Of a stretch of 5,654 nt of DNA, positions 1 to 5,557 are shown one piece after another (within the stretch, counting starts at the first letter, position 1; each line of letters starts with the position of its first letter). Position numbers and translations under genes: made by a program. A model generated the notes under the pieces. The model ran no database searches, was not told the DNA's origin, and worked only from the letters and a program-made list of their open reading frames with translations. This stretch comes from an uncultured Ruminococcus sp. (GTDB lineage Bacteria > Bacillota > Clostridia > Oscillospirales > Acutalibacteraceae), in contig CACYDY010000277.1 in assembly GCA_902773245.1 (NCBI GenBank), positions 1 to 5,654 of the forward strand. Direction: 5' to 3'.

Positions 1-1
1 A

Positions 2-133
2 TTTTTCAAATTGTCATTTTGTTTTGCTGTCAATTTCTTTGCGGAAAAAGTTGACGGAGGTATGTGCGTACCCCTTAGGGACAAAGAGAATTTGGAAATT
101 ACAGATGCTGCTGTTGCCCGATTTTTTGTGTAG
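2..133 (+). CDS. Possible C-terminal end of an upstream gene (partial, unidentified)
   Basis: A plus-strand frame is open from the first bases of the window to a TAG at 131-133 (43 codons). Its last part reads as an ordinary soluble protein end with mixed charged and hydrophobic residues (…VPLRDKENLEITDAAVARFFV). The stop overlaps the AGGAGG site of the O-acyltransferase gene and lies 11 nt before its start, which is the spacing expected inside an operon. The first 15 or so codons are rich in Phe and Cys and less protein-like, and an open stretch this long can occur by chance. I do not recognise the family. An alternative is an untranslated leader of the acyltransferase gene, although I found no convincing promoter in 1-130. 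Confidence 0.35.
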   Translation, partial: FFKLSFCFAVNFFAEKVDGGMCVPLRDKENLEITDAAVARFFV

Positions 134-137
134 GAGG
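132..137 (+). promoter_or_regulatory. Shine-Dalgarno site fixing the TTG start of the O-acyltransferase
   Basis: A perfect AGGAGG lies 7 nt before the TTG at 145. No ATG or GTG at comparable spacing competes with it. The protein then begins MVFSSIIFLF, the usual N-terminus of AlgI-like proteins, so the TTG start is well supported. The site begins inside the TAG stop (131-133) of the possible upstream frame, which would allow translational coupling. Confidence 0.85.
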
Positions 138-144
138 TTAGACC

Positions 145-1530
145 TTGGTTTTTTCAAGCATAATATTTTTATTTGTATATTTACCGGCAGTATTGTTATT
201 ATACTATATTACACCGAAAAAGGGAAGAAACTTTCTTTTGTTCGTTGTGAACCTGATTTTTTACGGTTGGGGAGAGCCTAAGCTCGTTGTGCTGATGTTG
301 GTGTCAACGCTGATAAACTATATCTCGGGTCTTCTCATAGGAAAAATGAAGAACGAAGACGGTTCAAATAAAAAATCATCTAAGGCAGTGCTGATAATTT
401 CCGTTATCTTGAATGTCGGGCTGCTCGGATATTTTAAATATGCGGGATTTATCGGAAACATTCTTCACTTTTCGGTCGGCGACATACCTCTTCCGATAGG
501 AATTTCATTTTACACGTTTCAAACGATGTCTTACACAATAGACGTTTATAGTAATGATGCAAAAAGTCAGAAAAATTTTATAACCTTCGGAACGTACGTT
601 TCGCTGTTTCCGCAGCTTATTGCAGGGCCGATAGTTCGTTATCGTGATGTTGAGCAGCAGTTGATAGAACGGCGCGAAAACATGGAGCAATTCACCGAGG
701 GCGTTAAGATTTTTGTGATAGGACTTTGCAAAAAGGTGCTTTTGGCAAATCAAATGGGAAAGCTTTGGGATATCATGAGAGCAGACCCTTCGTGCGGAAT
801 TATGGGTTCTTGGGTAGGAATAATAGCCTATACGCTGCAAATATATTTCGACTTCTGCGGTTATTCCGAAATGGCGATAGGACTTGGAAAGATGTTCGGT
901 TTTGATTTTCTCAAAAATTTCGACTATCCGTATATATCAAAGTCTATAACCGAATTTTGGAGAAGATGGCATATTTCACTTTCAACGTGGTTCAAAGAGT
1001 ATATATACATTCCTCTCGGTGGAAACAGAAAAGGCTTGCCCCGTCAGATTTTTAATATGTTTGTAGTCTGGGCGCTGACGGGAATCTGGCATGGAGCAAA
1101 TTACAACTTTATTTTGTGGGGACTTTATTTCTTTGTGATCTTGATGCTGGAGAAGTCATTTTTGCTGAAGCTTTTGAAAAAAGCGCCGTCTGCGGTTTCT
1201 CATGTTTATTCAATTTTGCTGATAATACTCGGCTGGGTTATATTCTACTTTGAGGATATGCACGAATTGCTCGGTTATTTTGGAAGGCTGTTTATTCCCA
1301 CAAACGGAATTGTTTCACACGACGGACTTGTGAATATCTTTGCATATTTGCCTTTGCTTTTCGCTGCCGTTATCGCCTGCACACCTGCGGCAAAAAAATT
1401 GTACGCAAAAATAGAGAATAAAAGTTGGAGCGGCGCTTTGGACGCTGCGCTGTGCGCTTTGGGAATGATAATCTGCACAGCTTCGCTTGTAAGTTCGGGC
1501 TACAATCCGTTTTTGTATTTTAAATTTTAA
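145..1530 (+). CDS. Membrane-bound O-acyltransferase (MBOAT), AlgI/PatA type
   Basis: This 461-aa polytopic membrane enzyme, about the normal length for AlgI relatives, should move an acyl group (probably acetyl from a cytoplasmic donor) across the membrane for O-acylation of a surface polymer. Family motifs appear in order: PLPIGISFYTFQ (115-126), LFPQLIAGPIVRY (154-166), FDFCGYSEMAIGLG (235-248), EFWRRWHISLSTWFKEY (270-286, with conserved His276), IPLGGNRKG (289-297) and TGIWHGANYNFILWG (312-326). His316 in the last motif corresponds to the catalytic His of AlgI. The C-terminus SSGYNPFLYFKF is typical of the family. Hydrophobic segments cover most of the protein. The next gene, 20 nt downstream, encodes a DHHW protein, the usual periplasmic or surface partner. 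DltB is a more distant possibility, but no dltA, dltC or dltD is present. The start is TTG with a strong Shine-Dalgarno. The acceptor is unknown. Confidence 0.95.
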   Translation: MVFSSIIFLFVYLPAVLLLYYITPKKGRNFLLFVVNLIFYGWGEPKLVVLMLVSTLINYISGLLIGKMKNEDGSNKKSSKAVLIISVILNVGLLGYFKYAGFIGNILHFSVGDIPLPIGISFYTFQTMSYTIDVYSNDAKSQKNFITFGTYVSLFPQLIAGPIVRYRDVEQQLIERRENMEQFTEGVKIFVIGLCKKVLLANQMGKLWDIMRADPSCGIMGSWVGIIAYTLQIYFDFCGYSEMAIGLGKMFGFDFLKNFDYPYISKSITEFWRRWHISLSTWFKEYIYIPLGGNRKGLPRQIFNMFVVWALTGIWHGANYNFILWGLYFFVILMLEKSFLLKLLKKAPSAVSHVYSILLIILGWVIFYFEDMHELLGYFGRLFIPTNGIVSHDGLVNIFAYLPLLFAAVIACTPAAKKLYAKIENKSWSGALDAALCALGMIICTASLVSSGYNPFLYFKF

Positions 1531-1550
1531 GAACAGGGGGGATATTAATT

Positions 1551-2699
1551 ATGAAAAATAAACTCAAACTGAAATATCTTCCTGCGTATGTTTTTTGTAT
1601 AATAATTTTCGCTGTACCCGTGTTATATCTTTCGGTAAAAGATTCGGAGTTTTCTTCTCTTGAAAAAAGGAATCTTTCTCAGCTTCCGATTCCCGGTGTT
1701 GAATCTGTATTTAAAGGTGATTTTGGAAAGGATTTTGAAACATATCTGAACGATCAAATGCCTTTCAGAACATTCTTTGTAGGAGTTAATGCATATTATG
1801 ATCTATTGAGCGGAAGAAACGGCATGAGCGGAATTTACAGTGCGAAGGACGATTATCTGACAGTTACACCTGTAAAAGAAAATTCTACATTCAATAATAA
1901 TCTGAAATATCTCGGTGAATTTGTTGAAACGGCAGATGTTCCAAGTTATATATGTACAGTTCCAAGCTCGGGTTACATTTATGATGACAAATTGCCTTTA
2001 AATCACTATGAGTACAAAGATGGACAGATCATTTCCAAAATCGAGGATTCATTGGGCAGTATCGAGAATGTTCGTGTTGTGAATATCACAGACACATTCA
2101 AACAGCTAAAAAACGATGAGCAGCTTTACTACAAGACCGACCACCACTGGACATCACAGGGGGCATATGAATGCTACAAGCTGCTCGGAGAAAGCATGAA
2201 TTTCACACCAACGCCGAAAGAAAGCTTTAACATTGAAAGCTGCGGCGGATTTTACGGAACAAATTATTCGAAATCGGGATTATGGCTGAAGCCGTCCGAG
2301 TCGATTGAACTTTGGGTAAATGAAAAAAGACAGAAAAACTCACTTCGAGTTTGTGTTTTCGAGGGAGAGGACGTGACATTCTCCGACGACTGCTTTTTCA
2401 GGGACAATCTGAAAACCAATGATCAATATACAGCATTCCTTGACGGAAATCATGGCATTGTAACGATCAGCAACAAAAATGCCCAAACCGATAAAAAGCT
2501 GCTTGTTCTGCGAGATTCCTATTCTCATTGTCTTGCGCCGTTTTTGGCAGATAATTATTCACTTGTAACGCTGGTAGATATCAGGTATTACTTTAAACCG
2601 GTGTCTGATCTTGTAAAAGAACAGGACATTGACGAAATTCTGATAATTTACAGTATTGACAGTATTGTAAATTCCACCGATATAGCCGGGATCTACTGA
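1551..2699 (+). CDS. DHHW-family exported SGNH-like protein (AlgJ/AlgX-like O-acyltransferase partner)
   Basis: This 382-aa protein is anchored by one N-terminal hydrophobic segment (about residues 9-27), leaving a large extracytoplasmic domain. The early block EKRNLSQLPIP (38-48) and the FETYLNDQMPFR block (62-73) are typical of DHHW proteins. The name-giving motif is in YYKTDHHWTSQGAY (193-206), with D197, H198, H199 and W200. A later LVLRDSYSHCLAPFL (318-332) supplies Ser323. By analogy with AlgX (Asp, His and Ser in a DxHW plus Ser arrangement), D197, H199 and S323 are the likely catalytic triad. The expected role is to receive the acyl group exported by the MBOAT encoded just upstream and transfer it to a surface glycan. 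An AGGGGGG Shine-Dalgarno (1535-1541) lies 9 nt before the ATG. The gene ends just before a terminator. The family is clear, while the substrate and exact reaction are inferred. Confidence 0.93.
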   Translation: MKNKLKLKYLPAYVFCIIIFAVPVLYLSVKDSEFSSLEKRNLSQLPIPGVESVFKGDFGKDFETYLNDQMPFRTFFVGVNAYYDLLSGRNGMSGIYSAKDDYLTVTPVKENSTFNNNLKYLGEFVETADVPSYICTVPSSGYIYDDKLPLNHYEYKDGQIISKIEDSLGSIENVRVVNITDTFKQLKNDEQLYYKTDHHWTSQGAYECYKLLGESMNFTPTPKESFNIESCGGFYGTNYSKSGLWLKPSESIELWVNEKRQKNSLRVCVFEGEDVTFSDDCFFRDNLKTNDQYTAFLDGNHGIVTISNKNAQTDKKLLVLRDSYSHCLAPFLADNYSLVTLVDIRYYFKPVSDLVKEQDIDEILIIYSIDSIVNSTDIAGIY

Positions 2700-2753
2700 T
2701 TTTGATTATACGGTTATACATCGGAAGATAATCAATATTTCTCTAATATCTTA

Positions 2754-2800
2754 AAAACTAAAGCCCTCCGCAAAAATATGCAGAGGGCAGTTTTATTATT
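2754..2800. terminator. Shared bidirectional rho-independent terminator
   Basis: GCCCTC (2763-2768) pairs with GAGGGC (2783-2788). An inner GC/GC pair (2770-2771 with 2780-2781) sits around a C/A mismatch and an 8-nt A/T loop. The stem can be extended by AAAACT (2754-2759) with AGTTTT (2789-2794) across an AAA bulge. On the plus strand it is followed by TTTTATTATT; on the minus strand it is followed by a T-rich run (CTTTAGTTTTT). It lies between two convergent genes, 54 nt after the DHHW stop and about 40 nt after the fprA stop, so it probably ends both. Confidence 0.88.
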
Positions 2801-2834
2801 AAATTATTAAACTATTACAGAAAACAGGTGAAAA

Positions 2835-3998
2835 TCAAACAAGCTCAGCGGCAAGCTTCTCAACATTGGGCATATCGCTGTCTTTGAGAGTGGATTTAAA
2901 AGAAACAACGGTGTCACAAAGTGTAATATCCTTCATCTTTTCAACAGCAGCCTTCATTGTACGCGCAGCGCACGGAGCAAACGAAGTGTTCTCAACAATG
3001 GCGATCTTACGCTTTTTGTATCCTTTGCCGACAAGGCGATTAAGGAAGTCTTCCATAGGTGTGAACACACCGCCGTCAAAAGAAGCCGCTGCCAGTACAA
3101 GACGGTCATAGCGGAAAGCGCTTGAAACAGCTTCTGACAGATCTGTATGCGCAAGGTCAATTACATTGATGTTCTGAACGCCTTTAGCTTTGAGCGTATC
3201 GGCAATTTTGTTTGCGGCAGCCATTGTGTTGCCGTGAATTGAAGCCACTGCGATCGTAACGCCCTTTTCTTCGGCTTCATAGCTGCTCCATACATTGTAT
3301 TTGGAAATATATCTCTCAAGCTGACTGTTAAGAACCGGACCGTGAAGAGGAGCTATGGTGTTTATGTCAAGATTTGCGGCTGCAATCTTCTTGAGAAGAC
3401 TCTGCACCTGAGCGCCGTATTTTCCGAGGATATTGAAGTAGTAGCGTCTTGCTTCGGCGTCCCAATCGTCTTGAATGTCGAGAGTTCCGAATTTTCCGAA
3501 AGCGTCGGCTGTATAAAGTACCTTATCGGCTGAATCGTAAGTTACCATTACCTCAGGCCAGTGAACCATTGGAGCGAACAAAAACTGCAATGTATGGTCG
3601 CCTGTACGGATAGTGTCGCCGTCCTTTACGGTAACCAGTCTTTTGCCGAAGTCATAATCATAAAATTGGCTGATCATCTGTAAAGTCTTAGCATTGCCAA
3701 CGATCTTCATGTCAAGATACTTCTCGGCAACCGCTATCAAAGAACCCGAATGATCAGGCTCGATATGCTGCAAAACAAGGTACTCGGGTTTTCTGTCACC
3801 GAGAGCGTTTTCAAGATTTTCAAGCCATCTGTAGGTTTCACGGGAGTCTACAGTATCCATGATCACAGGTCTGTCATCATTAATAAGATAAGAATTGTAG
3901 GAAACACCGTTTTCAACCTTATACTGACTTTCAAAAAGCTGAACATATTTGTCATCTACACCGATGTAAACCACTGAACCGGAAATTTTAGTATTCAT
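2835..3998 (-). CDS. fprA: Flavodiiron protein, class A (O2/NO reductase)
   Basis: This 387-aa cytoplasmic enzyme reduces O2 to water, and in some relatives NO to N2O, using electrons from rubredoxin or another donor. The N-terminal metallo-beta-lactamase-like domain (about 1-245) has every diiron ligand: H78, E80, D82 and H83 in LQHIEPDHSGS, H146 in APMVHWPE, D165 in YTADAFG, and H219 in APLHGP. The C-terminal flavodoxin domain (about 247-387) carries the FMN phosphate loop ASIHGNTMAAA (252-262), the AASFDGGVF block (304-312) and ENTSFAPCAARTM (336-348). There is no fused rubredoxin or flavin reductase domain, so the redox partner must be encoded elsewhere. Length is about normal for a minimal FDP. 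The ATG is preceded, after 10 nt, by an AGAAAGG ribosome site (minus strand, 4015-4009). The gene appears monocistronic, with a possible promoter near 4130. Its role in an anaerobe would be oxidative or nitrosative stress defence. Confidence 0.97.
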   Translation of the reverse strand: MNTKISGSVVYIGVDDKYVQLFESQYKVENGVSYNSYLINDDRPVIMDTVDSRETYRWLENLENALGDRKPEYLVLQHIEPDHSGSLIAVAEKYLDMKIVGNAKTLQMISQFYDYDFGKRLVTVKDGDTIRTGDHTLQFLFAPMVHWPEVMVTYDSADKVLYTADAFGKFGTLDIQDDWDAEARRYYFNILGKYGAQVQSLLKKIAAANLDINTIAPLHGPVLNSQLERYISKYNVWSSYEAEEKGVTIAVASIHGNTMAAANKIADTLKAKGVQNINVIDLAHTDLSEAVSSAFRYDRLVLAAASFDGGVFTPMEDFLNRLVGKGYKKRKIAIVENTSFAPCAARTMKAAVEKMKDITLCDTVVSFKSTLKDSDMPNVEKLAAELV

Positions 3999-4040
3999 AT
4001 ATTATCTGCCTTTCTTTAACGGAGTAACTTATCCGATTAA

Positions 4041-4053
4041 TTGGAATATCCAA
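4041..4053. promoter_or_regulatory. Perfect 13-nt dyad in the fprA leader
   Basis: TTGGA-ATA-TCCAA is a perfect inverted repeat of two 5-nt arms around 3 nt, lying 43 to 55 nt upstream of the fprA ATG. It could be a small operator or an RNA hairpin near the ribosome site. A dyad this short can arise by chance in AT-rich DNA, so a function is only a possibility. Confidence 0.25.
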
Positions 4054-4071
4054 AATACATGATACTTAATT

Positions 4072-4111
4072 AAAAAAACTCAAAGTTATAAAAGTACCTT
4101 GCGGATATAAC
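4072..4111 (-). promoter_or_regulatory. Possible leader hairpin with T-run upstream of fprA
   Basis: On the minus strand, GTTATA (4111-4106) pairs with TATAAC (4090-4085). Its 15-nt loop contains CC-GCAA-GG, a possible small GNRA-capped inner stem. Six nt later comes an unbroken run of seven T (4078-4072). The order hairpin then T-run, inside the predicted fprA 5' leader, resembles a weak intrinsic terminator or attenuator. The stem is almost all A/T pairs, so it would be much weaker than the two real terminators in this window. It matches no riboswitch class I know. Confidence 0.25.
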
Positions 4112-4126
4112 CCTATCTGATTTTAA

Positions 4127-4135
4127 ATTATAACA
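4127..4135 (-). promoter_or_regulatory. Candidate extended -10 promoter for fprA
   Basis: The minus strand reads TGT-TATAAT: a consensus -10 hexamer (4132-4127) preceded by the TGn extension. No good -35 lies 16-18 nt upstream (the 17-nt position reads TTCCAT), so the promoter would depend on the extended -10 and perhaps on the A-tract DNA further upstream. Transcription would begin near 4120 and give a leader of about 120 nt before the fprA ATG. Confidence 0.5.
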
Positions 4136-4164
4136 CATTATTTTCAAAAATGGAATAGTTTTGC

Positions 4165-4198
4165 AAAAATTTTATAATAAAATCAATAAAAATTTTAT
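4165..4198. repeat. Pair of 11-nt direct A/T-tract repeats upstream of the fprA promoter
   Basis: AAAAATTTTAT occurs at 4165-4175 and again at 4188-4198, 23 nt apart, which is about two helical turns. Relative to the candidate fprA promoter they lie roughly 45 to 78 nt before the start site. Phased A-tracts there could bend DNA or act like an UP element. Low-complexity AT-rich sequence makes chance occurrence likely. Confidence 0.35.
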
Positions 4199-4289
4199 GT
4201 ATATTAACTTTTATAAATTTTCGGGATCGCTATTTAAATATGTTTTTCGTGATAATTTGTAAAAAATCGGGCAGATCGCTGTCGATAAT

Positions 4290-4332
4290 AAACAAAAAAG
4301 AAACTTCATCGTTATTGGTGAAGTTTCTTTTT
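4290..4332 (-). terminator. Strong rho-independent terminator of the membrane-protein gene
   Basis: AAAAAGAAACTTCA (4295-4308) pairs perfectly over 14 bp with TGAAGTTTCTTTTT (4319-4332). One G-T and one C-G pair lengthen the stem to 16 bp around the 6-nt loop GTTATT. Read on the minus strand, the stem ends in TTTTT and continues TTGTTTATT. It begins 13 nt after the stop of the 366-aa membrane protein gene, as expected for its terminator, and isolates that gene from fprA. Confidence 0.9.
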
Positions 4333-4345
4333 CTTTAAACGGTGA

Positions 4346-5446
4346 TCATTCGTCGGCGGAGTCTGTCAAAGAGGGGTCACTCTGCTGTGTTACGGGATCA
4401 ATGTCCTTTTGCAGATTTACCTTAGATTGCGGCTTATAGGTGTTTTGTCTTTGAAAAGAGCCGCTGCCGTAAGTGCTGTTGTTTGAGTCGGACTTTTTCT
4501 GCGAAGCAAAATTTGGTGAAACGGAAGCATTTGACTGGAAAACCGTAGTGGGATCATACTTGGTAAATGTCGGTTTTATTTTTGGAGCAGGACGTTTTGC
4601 GGAGCTGTCCGTTTGCGTTGATATATCGTCGACAGGACGATTTTTTGAGTTAAATATCGGTATGTTGGAATCCGGCTTGTCCTTATTGAACATCGGTGAA
4701 TAGCTTCCGGATTGCGGAACAGGCGAACTGCTCGGTACAAATGTATCATAAAATTGCCGTGTATATAATCTTAAAAAGTAGATGACAACCGTGACAATAA
4801 CTATCAATAATAAAACAACACCCAGCAAAAACAGCATGATTATTTTTTGCGGATCTTTAGTAAGGTCCAGTGTGTAGGAAACAGGATCAAGTGTGGAAAT
4901 ATCAATGCCCCAACTTGTTTGGTACATGATTTGGTTGTCGGTTTGCCATTCTCTGTACAAATGCAGTATTTCGGGATCGTTTTCGGTGAGAATTCCTCGA
5001 AGATAAACACTTTCTTGAAACGTTCCGTCAAAGGCAGGATCTTCGTTCTTCTTTTTCATTGTAAGAGATGTTGTTTCCACAACTGATTCCAGGCTGTAAT
5101 TGATTTGACTTTCAATAGGAACTTTCACAAAGAGAACCTTGTTGTCACCGAACTCAACTGCGTAAAAGTTTATCTGTGGGACATCATAGCCTTCTACGAA
5201 TTTGCCGGTGCCTCGTTTTCCCACCCATGCAAAATCGTCATACGCTGTATTGATATAGCCTTCAAGGGCAAGATCTTCCTTCATATCCGTTTCTGTTATA
5301 GTTGAGTAATTCTTCGTCCCGTTGCCGACGATAGAAAAAAACATTCTGCCTGCTTTAAACATACATAAGAGCGATAAAATCAGACAGATCGCCAATAACA
5401 TTGCGATGTATTTGTGCTGCTTTACAACTTCTTTAATTAAATTCAT
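4346..5446 (-). CDS. Two-TM membrane protein of unknown function with a disordered C-terminal tail
   Basis: This 366-aa protein has four visible parts. A short N-terminus is followed by TM1 (about 12-33, hydrophobic, rich in Leu and Ile). A domain of about 165 residues (35-200) follows, with several aromatic and Gly positions (for example DDFAWVGKRGTGKFVEGYDV, 70-89) and an alternating hydrophobic VLFVKVPIE strand (104-112). TM2 is at about 201-227. The tail (228-366) is rich in Ser, Pro, Asn, Gln and Lys and looks unstructured. Two TMs and positive residues beside them (K5, K9, K12 before TM1; R226, R230 after TM2) suggest both termini are cytoplasmic and the middle domain is outside. No enzymatic motif is visible. 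The middle part recalls DUF-type firmicute membrane proteins (possibly DUF6709), which I cannot confirm. The ATG follows a strong GGGAGGG site (minus strand, 5457-5451) by 4 nt. The gene has its own promoter and terminator, so it is likely monocistronic. Confidence 0.88.
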   Translation of the reverse strand: MNLIKEVVKQHKYIAMLLAICLILSLLCMFKAGRMFFSIVGNGTKNYSTITETDMKEDLALEGYINTAYDDFAWVGKRGTGKFVEGYDVPQINFYAVEFGDNKVLFVKVPIESQINYSLESVVETTSLTMKKKNEDPAFDGTFQESVYLRGILTENDPEILHLYREWQTDNQIMYQTSWGIDISTLDPVSYTLDLTKDPQKIIMLFLLGVVLLLIVIVTVVIYFLRLYTRQFYDTFVPSSSPVPQSGSYSPMFNKDKPDSNIPIFNSKNRPVDDISTQTDSSAKRPAPKIKPTFTKYDPTTVFQSNASVSPNFASQKKSDSNNSTYGSGSFQRQNTYKPQSKVNLQKDIDPVTQQSDPSLTDSADE

Positions 5447-5475
5447 AAGACCCTCCCGAAAATATCAGCAAATAA

Positions 5476-5500
5476 GATTGTTTGTGTATCTATAACAATC
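5476..5500. promoter_or_regulatory. Inverted repeat at the transcription start of the membrane-protein gene (possible operator)
   Basis: GATTGTT (5476-5482) and AACAATC (5494-5500) form a perfect 7-nt inverted repeat around 11 nt. One arm overlaps the -10 box and the other lies in the early transcript, where a bound repressor would block initiation. A third copy of the half-site, AACAATC, lies at 5565-5571, upstream of the -35. It could instead be a 5' transcript hairpin, although part of one arm lies before the predicted start. Confidence 0.35.
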
Positions 5501-5526
5501 ATAACACAGCTTTGAATTTATATCAA
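5498..5526 (-). promoter_or_regulatory. Sigma-A-type promoter of the membrane-protein gene
   Basis: On the minus strand a -35 of TTGATA (5526-5521), a spacer of exactly 17 nt, and a -10 of TATGAT (5503-5498) preceded by the TGT extension make a near-consensus housekeeping promoter. The start would fall near 5491, giving a leader of about 45 nt that contains the GGGAGGG ribosome site. This is the best promoter in the window and suggests strong basal expression unless repressed. Confidence 0.82.
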
Positions 5527-5557
5527 TAAAAAAGTCACTGCTGCACACGGTTTTTGA

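Larger units (their letters stand above)
4019..4345. other. AT-rich intergenic region between fprA and the membrane-protein gene
   Basis: This gap of about 330 nt has no convincing gene on either strand. From right to left it holds the terminator of the membrane-protein gene (4290-4332), a very AT-rich stretch with A/T-tract repeats (4165-4198), a candidate fprA promoter (4127-4135), and a fprA leader of about 120 nt with two small dyads (4041-4053 and 4085-4111). The imperfect pair TCGGGATCGCT (4221-4231) and TCGGGCAGATCGCT (4267-4280) is also present, with no assigned role. Confidence 0.7.

Noticed and set aside
69..83. Small dyad GTACCC…GGGAC and a shared 8-mer CCCCTTAG with the right edge (minus strand)
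   Set aside because: The stem is 3-5 bp with a bulge and lies inside a possible coding frame. The 8-mer match is expected by chance, and there is no evidence of an element bounded by repeats.
24..281. Plus-strand 85-codon frame starting before the O-acyltransferase
   Set aside because: It overlaps the first 137 nt of the MBOAT gene in another frame, has no suitable ribosome site, and its Leu/Phe/Ile-rich sequence looks like a shadow of the membrane-protein codons.
145..1530. Assignment of the MBOAT as DltB (teichoic acid D-alanylation)
   Set aside because: It has no dltA, dltC or dltD neighbour, and the partner is a DHHW protein. The AlgI-type C-terminus and the motif spacing fit the AlgI/PatA branch better.
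2866..3977. Several 60-80 codon frames antisense to, or in other frames of, fprA
   Set aside because: fprA is unambiguous from its ligand motifs over its whole length. The overlapping frames lack ribosome sites and recognisable sequence.
4221..4280. Imperfect direct repeat TCGGG(CA)GATCGCT / TCGGGATCGCT
   Set aside because: There are only two short, unequal copies with no relation to a promoter, so nothing supports a function or a repeat family.
4230..4331. Minus-strand open stretch ending in a TAG at 4232-4230 (about 33 codons, containing a protein-like FIIDSDLPDFLQIITKN)
   Set aside because: It has no ATG or GTG start in frame and no ribosome site, and its first third is the terminator hairpin of the membrane-protein gene. 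It is most likely chance.
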